A stretch of 64,000 bases of DNA from an uncultured Rubrobacteraceae bacterium (GCA_902806085.1 CADCVH010000108.1:96635-160634); one strand, 5' to 3'. Positions 7,696 through 15,812 are shown, counted from the stretch's first letter. The notes: generated by a model from the sequence alone, not told the origin. Made by a program: numbers and translations.

Positions 7696-8555
7696 TCATG
7701 GGACGTCCTCGTGCTCGGCGATCGCTCTATCGATGGTGCGTCGGGCCTTCTCTGCTTCGGAAGGGCTGGTATCGACGTGCTCGGCGAGGGTGATCAGGCC
7801 CTTCCACAATGCCCAGCCGCGGCCCCTCGCCCATGTCGCGCGGTCGACCGGAAGTGCCGCGCGGAACGCTTCCTGTCTTTGCCCCGATAAGAACGTCCAC
7901 GCGATCGTGACATCGCATCCGGGATCTCCCACGCCCGAGGTCCCGAAGTCGATTACGGCGCTCAACCTGCCTCCCTCGACGAGCAGGTTGCCGCGGCGAT
8001 GTCGCCGTGTAACCAGGCGGGCGCGCCGTGCCATTCTGCCTCCGGGGCCGCTTCCCACACCGCGCCCGCGGCGCCGGCGTCGTAGACCGTCAGCGGTCCG
8101 CCGCGGAAGAAGTCGTGCCGTCCGGGCGGCGGCCCGCCGGCGGGGTCGATCCGGTACAGGGCGGCGAGGAAGCCGGCGGGCGTCTTCGCGAACTCGACCG
8201 GATCGTCGATGCACCCAACCGCCGCGGGCTCGCCCTTGATCCACCGGTAGACGGACCAGGGGTAAGGGTAGCCCTCGTCGGGTACCCCCTTCGCGAGCGG
8301 GACCGGGAGCGGGAGGAGCGGCGCGAGCTTCGGCAACCACCGGTGTTCCTTTTCCACCTGCGGCGTGTACCCTTCGGCGCTGGGTAGCCGCACGCTCATG
8401 TCCTTGCCGAGCCGAAAGGTGGTGTTGTCCCACCCATCGAGTTCGACCGGCCGGATAGGAAGGTCCGCCCACCGCGGGAACTGCGTGGCGATCAAACGAT
8501 GCACCAGGGCCGCGTCGATATACGTCCCCTCGGGACGCGGGTTACCGGCCGGCAT
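7696..8555 (-). pseudogene. aminoglycoside phosphotransferase (APH) family gene with a frameshift
   Basis: Two overlapping frames together encode one APH/choline-kinase-fold protein. The first frame, from an ATG at 8555 with an excellent AAGGAGGTG ribosome-binding site, runs through VELDGWDNTTFRLG and SVYRWIKGE to AWLHGDIAA and then goes out of phase. The second frame resumes with NLLVEGGRLSAVIDFGTSG and VGDPGCDVTIAW and ends at 7696. The join is in the G-rich stretch at about 7991-7996, where one missing G would restore HGD-x-x-x-GN. All catalytic motifs are otherwise present, so this is a recent mutation or a sequencing error. Related proteins phosphorylate aminoglycosides or other small hydroxylated molecules. 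Confidence 0.8.
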
Positions 8556-8710
8556 GAGCACCTCCTTTCGTTGTCCGGCTGCGGTCAGGAGCCCTCGGCG
8601 ACCGCGTCAGGCACGCACGCCTCGGGGGCTCGAAGATCCCGCCATCAATCGATCCCTCCGAATCTCGAAACCTTAACCCCGATTCACGGGAGCGCCGATC
8701 TCCCCACGGG

Positions 8711-9097
8711 CTAGACCGGCGGACGGACCATAGTCTCCAGCAGGCGATCCAGGGCTTCCCGCGGGTCTTCGGCGAGGCCGGTGTGGACGGGACCCGGCTG
8801 CACGACCGTGCTGCGGGGAGCGGCCAGCCACCCGAAGCGTTGGACGGGGGGGAGGAGCCCGACGGCGCCGGCCCCGGGGCCGCCGGCGCAGACGCGGCGC
8901 GCGGCCTCCAGGTGGGCCTCTACGACCTCCGGGTCTACGCGGGGGTCGAGGTTGCGCAGGCGTTCCGGGTCCAGGTGGACTCGGGCGTCCAGGAAGCGCG
9001 CCTCCTGGCAGTAGAGGACCACCCCGGCGTTTATGAACTCCCCGCGTTCTACCCGGGGGACGACGCGCAGGAGGGCGTACGCGAAGGGGCTAGGCAA
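8711..9097 (-). CDS. DUF3037 family protein
   Basis: A 128-residue cytoplasmic protein. FAYALLRVVPRVERGEFINA and GVVLYCQEARFLDAR at the N-terminus are the conserved core of DUF3037. The ATG at 9097 lies inside the end of the HipA-like kinase gene (8-base overlap), so both are made from one message. DUF3037 genes are known as companions of this kind of kinase; the biochemical role is unknown, and binding to or being phosphorylated by the kinase is a guess. Confidence 0.85.
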   Translation of the reverse strand: MPSPFAYALLRVVPRVERGEFINAGVVLYCQEARFLDARVHLDPERLRNLDPRVDPEVVEAHLEAARRVCAGGPGAGAVGLLPPVQRFGWLAAPRSTVVQPGPVHTGLAEDPREALDRLLETMVRPPV

Positions 9098-9887
9098 GGG
9101 TCTCTCTTCTGGCTTCTTCGAGCGCGTGGGACCACACGCGGGGTTCCCGAAGGCGCGAGGTGAGGTAGGAGACGTAGGCCGAACGGACCTCTTCGGGCCC
9201 GTCGAACCCGGCCTCCTCCGCCAGCCATTCGTCGGGGATGGAGGCCACTATCCCCGCCAGCACCCCCGCCGTGAGCCGGGGGGCGAGCGCGGCGTCGGCC
9301 TCCGCGAGGGCGGAGGCGAAGGGCAACAGGACGTGGTCGCGGGCGGCGGCGAAGGGCCTCTGGCCCACGGCCTCGAGCGAGGGGCCGTCCCCGCCGGGCC
9401 AGTTGTGGTGGAAGTACAGGGAGGCGCCGTGGTCTATGAGCCAGAGCTTGTGGTGCCAGACGAGCAGGTTCGTGTTGCGCGGCGTTCTGTCCACGTTCTG
9501 GACGAGGGCGTCGAACCACAGGATGCGGGAGGCGAGCCCGGGGCCGGGCGGCCCCACGAGCGGGTCGAAACCCAGAGACCCCGGCAGATAGTCGAGGGCC
9601 AGGTTCAGGCCCGGGCTCGCCCGCAAGAGGTCTTGTATCTCGGGATCGGGCTCGGCCCGGCCGAGGTCGGGGTGAAGGTCCACAAGGACTATCTCCGGCA
9701 CCGGCAGGCCGAGCGCCCGCCCGATCTCGCCCGAGACCAACTCCGCGATAAGCGCCTTGCGTCCCTGCCCCGCGCCGCGGAACTTCAGGACGTAGGTCCC
9801 GAGGTCGTCCGCCTCGACGATTGCCGGCAACGAGCCCCCCTCGCGCAGGGGCGTGACGTATCGTGTGGCGGTAACGGTGCGAAGCAT
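9090..9887 (-). CDS. HipA-like kinase family protein
   Basis: A 265-residue protein of the short HipA-type kinase family. YVLKFRGAGQG (residues 32-42) has a possible ATP-contacting Lys35 and glycines; the catalytic segment is ALVQNVDRTPRNTNLL with Asp133 and Asn138, and LIDHG supplies the metal-binding Asp152. In contrast to the HipA toxin of HipBA, the partner is not an Xre-type repressor but the overlapping DUF3037 gene. A GAGAAT hexamer lies 11 bases before the ATG, predicting a very short leader. The substrate is unknown. Confidence 0.85.
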   Translation of the reverse strand: MLRTVTATRYVTPLREGGSLPAIVEADDLGTYVLKFRGAGQGRKALIAELVSGEIGRALGLPVPEIVLVDLHPDLGRAEPDPEIQDLLRASPGLNLALDYLPGSLGFDPLVGPPGPGLASRILWFDALVQNVDRTPRNTNLLVWHHKLWLIDHGASLYFHHNWPGGDGPSLEAVGQRPFAAARDHVLLPFASALAEADAALAPRLTAGVLAGIVASIPDEWLAEEAGFDGPEEVRSAYVSYLTSRLREPRVWSHALEEARRETLA

Positions 9888-9986
9888 AGGGTGCGGCTAT
9901 TCTCGCACCGCGCACACCACAACGCCAAGCCCACCGACCACAAGACCAAAGGACGAAGACAAAGGCGCCAGACTTGTCATCTTTGG

Positions 9987-10019
9987 TTGACAAAATACTG
10001 AATGTCAACTATAGTTGAC
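9987..10019 (+). promoter_or_regulatory. consensus promoter with palindromic operator for the HTH/ClpN pair
   Basis: TTGACA at 9987-9992, a 17-base spacer and TATAGT at 10010-10015 form the best sigma-A promoter in the window. The -10 is embedded in a perfect 16-base palindrome, GTCAACTATAGTTGAC (10004-10019). TTGAC also occurs within the -35 box, so there are three TTGAC/GTCAA half-sites. The predicted start of transcription is the A of the ATG at 10022, i.e. leaderless. Autoregulation by the HTH protein is the simplest reading. Confidence 0.8.
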
Positions 10020-10021
10020 GC

Positions 10022-10279
10022 ATGGACGAGAAGACGAGGACGCGGGTTGGTGGGCCGGAAGATCCAAGGGAGGGGCTGGAAGCGGTCGTCGCCCTGAGGC
10101 GGACGCTGGAGGCGTTGGAGGCGGCGCAGGTTGAGAACGCCTTCGTGGCGGGCTGGTCGTGGGCGAGGATCGCGGAGGTGTTGGGGGTGAGCAGGCAGGC
10201 CGTGCACAAGAAGCATGCGGGGAGGATCAGGGCGAGGTACCCCGGCCAACCGCCGGGGGGGAAGGGTGGGGACGCGTGA
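10022..10279 (+). CDS. small helix-turn-helix DNA-binding protein
   Basis: An 85-residue protein. Residues 12-40 form an acidic helix (LEAVVALRRTLEALEAAQVE); SWARIAEVLGVSRQAVHKKH at 46-65 is a clear helix-turn-helix. Small proteins of this type are often found beside ClpN-only proteins in actinobacteria. It is transcribed from the strong promoter directly upstream, whose -10 lies inside a palindrome, and probably represses itself. Its TGA overlaps the GTG of the ClpN gene. Confidence 0.85.
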   Translation: MDEKTRTRVGGPEDPREGLEAVVALRRTLEALEAAQVENAFVAGWSWARIAEVLGVSRQAVHKKHAGRIRARYPGQPPGGKGGDA

Positions 10280-10785
10280 TCTTCAACCGTCTTTCGGACA
10301 CGTCCCGCGGGAGCGTGCGGGCCGCCTTCGAGGAGGCCAGGATGTTGGGCCACGACTCGCTCGGCGACGAGGACCTTCTGTTGGGCGTCCTCCGCGCCGA
10401 CGAAGGCATAGGCGCCGAGGCGCTCTCCTCGCTCGGCGTGACGCTAGAAGGCGCGCGGGAGGAGTCCGAAGAGATGCTCTCCGACGCGCTGGCCTCTATC
10501 GGGATCTCCCTGGAGGACGTGCGCAGGGAGGCGGGTGACGCCTTCGACATGGGCGTTCCGGAAGGGCGCAAGATCCCGTTCTCACCCCGGGCTAAGAACG
10601 CGCTGGTGGGGGCGCGCAAAGAGATGAGGAGGCTCGGGGACGACCACCTCGGCACCGAGCACCTCCTGCTCGGGGTGCTGGCCAACGAGGACGGGATGGC
10701 CGTGCGGATGCTGGCACGTCTGGGCGTCTCGTCCGGGGTGCTGGCGGACCGGTTGCACGGGTTGCGAAGCCGGGCTGCCGGCTGA
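10276..10785 (+). CDS. double Clp N-terminal domain protein
   Basis: A 169-residue protein made of two Clp repeat (ClpN) domains: LSDTSRGSVRAAFEEARMLG to about residue 70, and FSPRAKNALVGARKEMRRLG to about 160. Each has the LGDEDLLLGVL or LGTEHLLLGVL signature. It lacks the AAA+ ATPase modules of ClpC/ClpB, so it is not an unfoldase itself; such proteins may act as adaptors or decoys for the Clp system, which is an inference. The GTG start overlaps the HTH stop codon (GTGA); a longer frame from 10159 is an out-of-phase read of the HTH gene. Confidence 0.88.
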   Translation: MIFNRLSDTSRGSVRAAFEEARMLGHDSLGDEDLLLGVLRADEGIGAEALSSLGVTLEGAREESEEMLSDALASIGISLEDVRREAGDAFDMGVPEGRKIPFSPRAKNALVGARKEMRRLGDDHLGTEHLLLGVLANEDGMAVRMLARLGVSSGVLADRLHGLRSRAAG

Positions 10786-10960
10786 CGTTCGACCATTATC
10801 GTGGCCGTTCCTCTCTCTGCTTGACCTTCTCCCAGGGGTAGGGAGTAGGCTCCGGACGTGGGCCCAGAGGCCTACCCGGATTCAGCCTTTTGGACGATGC
10901 GGGTTCGCGGAAACCGCCGTAGGGTCCCTGCGTAGTGTGTAGGCGTCGGAGGAGGCCGGG

Positions 10961-11731
10961 GTGCTTGCCAGGAAGAAGACCGAGGCGGAAGGGCGGGGTG
11001 GATCCGTGGTAGACGGTGTTGACGGGTTGATGATCGAGGCCGCCGGCGTTCAGAAGGTGTTCGAGGCTGGCGGCCTACGGGTAAGGGCGCTCCGGGGCGT
11101 GGACCTCGGCATCCGGCGCGGGGAGATGGTCGCCATCATGGGGCCGTCGGGGTGCGGTAAGACGACGCTCCTGAACGTGCTCTCCGGCCTCGACGAGCTC
11201 ACGGCCGGCGAGGTGCGGGTCGACGGCGAGGGCATCGGGGGGATGTCGGACAAGAGGCGCACGCGGTTTCGGGCTGAGAGGATGGGCTTTATCTTCCAGT
11301 CTTACAACCTGATCCCGGTCCTCTCGGCCATCGAGAACGTGGAGCTCCCGCTCCTGGTCGCCGGCAAGAAGCCGAAGAAGGCCCGCCGCTGGGCCCTGGA
11401 CGCGCTCGAGATGGTGGGGCTCCCGGAGCAGGCGAGCAAGCGCCCCGCGGAGATGAGCGGCGGCCAGCAGCAGCGCGTCACCGTCGCCCGCTCCCTCGTG
11501 AACAACCCGTCCATCGTCTGGGCCGACGAGCCGACCGGCGCCCTCGACTCCGAGACGTCCAAGGAGATAATGGACCTTCTGGTCCGGCTGAACCGCGAGC
11601 AGCGGCAGACCTTCGTCCTCGTCACCCACGACGCGGCCGTCGCCGCCCGGGCCCACCGCACGATCCGGATGCGCGACGGCAACATCACGAGCGACGAAGC
11701 GAACGGCAGCCCGAAAGGGGAGGGCAGGTAG
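10961..11731 (+). CDS. MacB/LolD-type ABC transporter ATP-binding protein
   Basis: A 256-residue ABC ATPase. Walker A is GPSGCGKTT (61-69), the Q-loop is in [12 protein letters not shown], the signature is MSGGQQQRV, Walker B is [12 protein letters not shown] and the switch histidine is in LVTHD. The sequence type ([20 protein letters not shown]) is that of the LolD/MacB/SalX group that works with FtsX-like permeases. The permease follows after one base, so the two form one exporter. GGAGGAGG precedes the GTG at 10961; the N-terminal 23 residues before MIEAAGV look unlike the family and an ATG at 11030 is an alternative start. Confidence 0.93.
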   Translation: MLARKKTEAEGRGGSVVDGVDGLMIEAAGVQKVFEAGGLRVRALRGVDLGIRRGEMVAIMGPSGCGKTTLLNVLSGLDELTAGEVRVDGEGIGGMSDKRRTRFRAERMGFIFQSYNLIPVLSAIENVELPLLVAGKKPKKARRWALDALEMVGLPEQASKRPAEMSGGQQQRVTVARSLVNNPSIVWADEPTGALDSETSKEIMDLLVRLNREQRQTFVLVTHDAAVAARAHRTIRMRDGNITSDEANGSPKGEGR

Positions 11732-11732
11732 C

Positions 11733-14700
11733 GTGGAGGAGCTCTTCGGCGTCCCGACGGACCGCCTCATGTGGATCCTGCTCGCCGTCTGCGCCGCGGG
11801 CCTGGCCCTGCTCGCCGTAAGCGCCCTGCGCAACCGCGTCTCTTTCAGGATGGCCGCCCGCAACGTCCCGCGCCGCCGCGCCCAGACCGTGCTCGTCGTG
11901 CTCGGCCTGATGCTCGCGACCATGCTCTTCTCGGCCTCCTTCACCACGGGCGACACCCTCACCAACTCCCTTCGCCTCCAGGCGCTGGAGAACCTCGGCC
12001 AGGTGGACGTCGAGGTGCGGGCCGGCGGCTCGGACCCCTCCGGCGGCCAGCCCTTCGGCGAGACGACCGCCGAGCGCGCCCGCTACTTCGACGCGAGCGT
12101 GGCCGGCGAGGCGCGCGACCGGCTCTCGGGCACGGACCGCGTGGCCGGCGTCGCGCCCCTGGCCACCGAGACCGTCCCCGTCACCGCTAAAGGCACGGAC
12201 CTCAGCGAGCCGACCGTGGACGTGCTCGGCATCGAGGAGGGCTCGATGCGGGGCTTCGACCGCATCACGACCGCCTCCGGCCGAACTTTAAGCGTCGGCG
12301 ACCTCGGCGAGAACGAGGTCTACCTGAGCGCCGACGCCGCAGAAGGCCTCGACGTCTCGGGGGGCGACGTGGTCCGCGCCACGCTCGCCCCAACCCCCGA
12401 GGCCGGAATGAACGCCGAGGCGAATGCAGGGGCGAATGCCGGTGCGAACGAGAACGCCGCCGCGGCGGCCCTGGCGGCCGGGGCGGCGCCGGCGCCGCGG
12501 CCCGCGGAGCTGACCGTGGCCGGCGTGTACGAGAAGGGGGCGAACCCTTCTGCCTCGTCATCCATGGTCATGCCGCTCGGGCGGTTGCAGGAGCGGGTGG
12601 GGGAGGAGGGGCGTATAAACTCCGTCCTCGTGACCCACGAGGGGCCCGCCGTCGAGGGCGGCGCCAGCACGGGCGCCACCGTGGACGCCTTGGGCCCGGT
12701 CCTGCGGGAGAACGACCTCGAGGCCGAGCCGGTAAAGAGGGACGCCATAGAGCAGGCCGACGAGGGTGGGGAGAGCTTCACGAGCATCTTCTTGCTCTTC
12801 GGGCAGTTCTCCGTGGCGGCGGGGGTGCTCCTGATCTTCTTGATCTTCGTCATGCTCGCCGCCGAGCGCAAGCACGAGCTCGGCATCGCCCGCGCCGTCG
12901 GGATGCGCCGGGGGCACCTCATGCGCATGTTCGCCTTCGAGGGCGCCCTCTACGCCCTGATCGCGAGCGCCATAGGCAGCGTGCTCGGCGTCGGGGTGGG
13001 GTGGTTGATGGTGCGCGTGATCGGGGAGGCCTTCGCCGGCTCCGGCTTCGACATCCGCTTCGCCACCCGCCCCGAGAACGTCGTCATCGCTTTCTGCCTC
13101 GGCATGGTCCTGACCTTCGCCGTGGTCCTCATCTCCTCCTGGCGCGTCAGCCGCCTGAACGTCGTCCGCGCCATCCGAGATATCCCCGAACCCGACAGCA
13201 GGGGCCGCACCGTGAAGGGCGTGTTGCTCGCCTTCCTCACGCCGGTTGCCGGCGCGCTGCTGATCTTTCAAGGGCTCCAGGCCGAGCAGATGGGCCTGTA
13301 CATGCTCGGCATCTCGCTCGTCGTCGTCGGGGCGGCGCTCATAGCGCGGGTCCTGCGGGCGCCGGAGCGGATCGCGTTCACCGCGGCGGGGATACTCCTG
13401 CTCGCGCTCTGGCTCTTTCCCGGTTCGCTCGGGCCGGAGGGGATGACCGAGGGGATAGACCTGTTCTTTATCTCCGGGGTGATGATCGTGCTGGCCGGGG
13501 TTTGGGTCGTCATCTACAACTCGGATGTGCTCCTCGGCGCCATCGTCGCCCTCTTCGGCCGGATAAGGGGGATGCCCCCGGTCCTGCGCGCGGCCGTCTC
13601 CTACCCGATGCAGAGCCGCTTTCGCACCGGCATGACCCTCGCCATGTTCTCCCTCGTGGTCTTCACCATCGTCACCATGAGCTTCATCGCGGCGGCCTTC
13701 GGCTCCATCTTCTCGGACACCGACCGCCTCTCCGGCGGCTTCGACGTCCGCGCCGACGCCGGCTACGCGGCCCCGATACCGGACATAAACGAGGCCCTGA
13801 AGAGCGCCGAAGGCGTGGACGAGAAAGACGTCGCCGCCGTGGGGACCCTTACCGGCCTTCCCCTCGACGCGAAGCAGAAGGACACCGACCGCAGGGCCGA
13901 CACCCTGTTCGTGCAGGGCGTGGACGGGGGCTACACGAAGAACGTCGGCTACGGCTTCAAGTCCACCGTCGCCGAGTACGACACGCGCGAGGAGGTGTGG
14001 ACGGCTCTGCGGGAGGAGGAGAACACGGCGGTCATCTCCGCGGATCTCGCGCCGACCAGGGAGAACTTCGCCATCGGCGAGGGGCAGCCCTCAATAAAGC
14101 TCTCCGGCTTCTACGGGGACGACCCGGCCCTTCCCGATGACCTGTACATACGGGCCGAAAGCCCCGAGTCCGGCGAGGCGCGGGACCTTCGCGTCATCGG
14201 GGTGCTCGAAGACTCCGCCTTCTTCGCGCCGGGCGTGATGTCCTCGAAGGCGACCCTGGACGGGATCTCCGGCTCCCCCCTACCGGCCCAGGGCTACCAG
14301 TTCCGCCTGGCCGACGGGGCGGACCCTGGCGCGGTGACGAAGGACCTCGAGAAGGCGTTTGCCGAGAACGGGCTGCAGGCGGTGGCCGTGGAGAAGGAGA
14401 TCCGGGACGGCTCCGCCTCCCAAGGCCTCTTCAACAACCTGCTCATGGGCTTCATGGGCCTGGGGCTCCTCGTCGGCATCGCGGCGCTGGGCGTCATCGC
14501 GGCCCGCTCGGTCGTGGAGCGGCGGCAGCAGATCGGCATGCTGAGAGCTTTAGGTTTCCAGCGCGGGCAGGTGCGGCTCGCGTTCCTCATAGAGTCCTCG
14601 TTCGTCGCCCTGCTAGGCATCGGGCTCGGCGTGGCTCTGGGGGCCGCGCTCTCGGTCGGGATCGTGGACTCCTTCGCCGAGCAGATCGCCGGCATCCAGT

Positions 14701-14831
14701 ACACGGTGCCGTGGACCACCCTCGGCGTGATCGTGGGCCTCGCCTACGTCGCCTCCCTCCTCACCACCTTCCTCCCCGCCCGTCAGGCGAGCAAGGTCTA
14801 CCCGGCGGAGGCGTTGCGGTACGCGGAGTAG
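11733..14831 (+). CDS. FtsX/MacB-like ABC transporter permease
   Basis: A 1032-residue permease with two FtsX domains. The first transmembrane helix is at about 8-28 and a second at about 48-70 (VPRRRAQTVLVVLGLMLATM), followed by an extracellular core domain, three helices around residues 345-470, further helices, a second core domain and three C-terminal helices ending in FLPARQASKVYPAEALRYAE. The paired ATPase is directly upstream. It probably exports or extracts a lipid, lipoprotein or antimicrobial peptide. An Ala/Asn-rich repeat (EANAGANAGANENA) lies in the first extracellular domain around residues 228-245. The two-component system at 16.6-18.8 kb could regulate it, but that is only proximity. 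Confidence 0.92.
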   Translation: MEELFGVPTDRLMWILLAVCAAGLALLAVSALRNRVSFRMAARNVPRRRAQTVLVVLGLMLATMLFSASFTTGDTLTNSLRLQALENLGQVDVEVRAGGSDPSGGQPFGETTAERARYFDASVAGEARDRLSGTDRVAGVAPLATETVPVTAKGTDLSEPTVDVLGIEEGSMRGFDRITTASGRTLSVGDLGENEVYLSADAAEGLDVSGGDVVRATLAPTPEAGMNAEANAGANAGANENAAAAALAAGAAPAPRPAELTVAGVYEKGANPSASSSMVMPLGRLQERVGEEGRINSVLVTHEGPAVEGGASTGATVDALGPVLRENDLEAEPVKRDAIEQADEGGESFTSIFLLFGQFSVAAGVLLIFLIFVMLAAERKHELGIARAVGMRRGHLMRMFAFEGALYALIASAIGSVLGVGVGWLMVRVIGEAFAGSGFDIRFATRPENVVIAFCLGMVLTFAVVLISSWRVSRLNVVRAIRDIPEPDSRGRTVKGVLLAFLTPVAGALLIFQGLQAEQMGLYMLGISLVVVGAALIARVLRAPERIAFTAAGILLLALWLFPGSLGPEGMTEGIDLFFISGVMIVLAGVWVVIYNSDVLLGAIVALFGRIRGMPPVLRAAVSYPMQSRFRTGMTLAMFSLVVFTIVTMSFIAAAFGSIFSDTDRLSGGFDVRADAGYAAPIPDINEALKSAEGVDEKDVAAVGTLTGLPLDAKQKDTDRRADTLFVQGVDGGYTKNVGYGFKSTVAEYDTREEVWTALREEENTAVISADLAPTRENFAIGEGQPSIKLSGFYGDDPALPDDLYIRAESPESGEARDLRVIGVLEDSAFFAPGVMSSKATLDGISGSPLPAQGYQFRLADGADPGAVTKDLEKAFAENGLQAVAVEKEIRDGSASQGLFNNLLMGFMGLGLLVGIAALGVIAARSVVERRQQIGMLRALGFQRGQVRLAFLIESSFVALLGIGLGVALGAALSVGIVDSFAEQIAGIQYTVPWTTLGVIVGLAYVASLLTTFLPARQASKVYPAEALRYAE

Positions 14832-14938
14832 GGCCGGACGTTTCAGATTTCGTGGGGCGATTCCCTGCCGGGGGTCGCCCCTCTTCGCCGCGGTGCACGA
14901 TGGGGTTGCTGCTGGAACGCCAGGAGGAGCTTCGTAGT

Positions 14939-14978
14939 TGGTGATGATCTGCAGAGGGTGGTGATGATCTGCAGAGGG
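14939..14978 (+). repeat. perfect 20-base tandem repeat
   Basis: Two exact head-to-tail copies of TGGTGATGATCTGCAGAGGG, at 14939-14958 and 14959-14978, abut the T-rich end of the minus-strand RNA candidate. Likely slippage or duplication product; could alter copy number between strains. Confidence 0.9.
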
Positions 14979-14989
14979 TAAAAATATTC

Positions 14990-15034
14990 GGGCCGGATAA
15001 GCCGCTCCTGTTAGGAGTCGGCGATCTCCGGCCC
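14990..15034 (-). terminator. intrinsic terminator of the minus-strand RNA
   Basis: GGGCCGGA and TCCGGCCC pair as an 8-base outer stem with an inner GCCG..CTCCT/AGGAG..CGGC hairpin. On the minus strand it is followed by GAATATTTTTA, making this the only hairpin with a real T-tract that I found. It may also stop plus-strand transcripts from the permease gene. Confidence 0.6.
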
Positions 15035-15076
15035 GTGCTGCAAACCCCGGTCGTGTCACGACGCCGGTGTTTGCGG

Positions 15077-15100
15077 CTAAGTGTGGGTCTTCCTCTTCAT
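15077..15100 (-). CDS. possible seven-residue peptide in the RNA leader
   Basis: ATG at 15100 is preceded by AGGAGG with a 9-base spacing and encodes MKRKTHT followed by TAG. It resembles leader peptides of attenuators in layout, but no regulated gene follows. It could equally be a fortuitous frame in a structured RNA. Confidence 0.3.
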   Translation of the reverse strand: MKRKTHT

Positions 15101-15141
15101 CGGTCCTTACCTCCTGTTCGAGGTACAACGTCACGGGCAGT

Positions 15142-15150
15142 ATTGTAGCA
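15142..15150 (-). promoter_or_regulatory. extended -10 promoter of the minus-strand RNA
   Basis: Reads TGCTACAAT on the minus strand (TG-N-TANAAT form). There is no clear -35, which extended -10 promoters do not need. Confidence 0.45.
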
Positions 15151-15437
15151 TGTATCACTAGGGTTGGTGGCGGCCCCGCGGCATTCTCCGGGCCTCGTTG
15201 GGCTTGCCTCTCCGTGGTGGCCGGTCTTGCGTGGTCCGGGCCGTTTGCGGGGCACGCGAGGGTTGGACCTTTTGGGGGTTCGGGCCCGGCGAAAGAGCGG
15301 CGTGTCGGGTTAGGCGGGGAGCCCGGCCCGTGTTCACCCGACCCGGCGGCGGACTACTGGGAATCCGGAGGACGCCCGGTAGCGAGGAAAAGCGTACTCT
15401 TTAGGGGTCACGAGAGCGAACAGAGGAGAGAGCCGTA

Positions 15438-15692
15438 ATGGACGGGGAGAGGACTGGCGTTTCCGAAGGCAAGATCCCGGAGGCCTGGATCGGGCGTCAG
15501 GTCATGCTAGAGACCACGGAGTCCCTCTCCAGCGATCTGCGGGCCGCCGCGCCCGTGTTCCTGGAGGACGTCAACGAGCGGGGCGTCGTCATGCTGGTGA
15601 CGCGCCACTCTGACCAGACCCAGTCGTCGCGCTACTTCTACCCGTGGAGCGTCGTCGGCTGGATACGCCTGGCGGAGGAAGACGAGCGGTAA
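15438..15692 (+). CDS. hypothetical protein, 84 residues
   Basis: A short soluble protein with no signal peptide or membrane helix. WIGRQVMLETTE, APVFLEDVNERGVVMLVT and FYPWSVVGWIRLAE suggest a small all-beta, Sm-like or SH3-like barrel. I do not recognise a family. The ATG has AGAGGAGAG upstream. A hairpin lies between this gene and the convergent RDD gene. Confidence 0.65.
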   Translation: MDGERTGVSEGKIPEAWIGRQVMLETTESLSSDLRAAAPVFLEDVNERGVVMLVTRHSDQTQSSRYFYPWSVVGWIRLAEEDER

Positions 15693-15777
15693 CAGCCGCG
15701 GCCCCCAGCTGTAGAAGGGGCGCGCTTGCCGGTGCCGTCGCGGGTCGTCGCCTCCACCTTTAGGCGGAGCACGAGAG

Positions 15778-15812
15778 GGGCGGGCGCCTCCTCTTCCGGG
15801 AGACGCCCGCCC
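15778..15812. terminator. hairpin between convergent genes
   Basis: A perfect 9-base-pair stem, GGGCGGGCG with CGCCCGCCC, encloses 17 bases that can pair further (CTCC/GGAG). It lies between two convergent genes and can serve both strands. No T-tract. Confidence 0.6.

Larger units (their letters stand above)
14980..15135 (-). ncRNA. candidate structured small RNA or leader RNA
   Basis: On the minus strand an extended -10 (TGC TACAAT, 15150-15142) is followed by an RNA of about 155 bases. It contains AGGAGG (15115-15110) and a seven-codon frame, then a long imperfect hairpin (15040-15074) and a second hairpin (14990-15034, outer stem GGGCCGGA/TCCGGCCC plus inner stems), ending in a T-rich run (GAATATTTTTA). 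This is a complete transcription unit with an intrinsic terminator. No gene lies downstream in the same direction, because the next sequence is antisense to the ABC permease. Family unknown. Confidence 0.45.
14832..15437. other. intergenic region of about 600 bases
   Basis: No protein-coding gene is supported apart from a possible seven-codon peptide. The first half holds a 20-base tandem repeat and a minus-strand structured-RNA candidate, listed separately. From about 15160 to 15437 I see only GC-rich sequence with no codon structure; the last 40 bases carry the AGAGGAGAG ribosome-binding site of the following gene. Confidence 0.6.

Noticed and set aside
9033..10001. 322-residue plus-strand frame opposite DUF3037 and the HipA-like kinase
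   Set aside because: Gly/Arg-rich low-complexity read of the opposite strand; both minus-strand genes have clear motifs and an 8-base overlap typical of an operon.
10159..10275. Longer start for the ClpN protein at 10159
   Set aside because: The extra residues are an out-of-phase read of the HTH gene; GTG 10276 overlaps the HTH stop codon and directly precedes the ClpN domain.
14980..15135. Actinobacterial 6C RNA
   Set aside because: The two hairpin loops do not carry runs of six C residues, which define that family.
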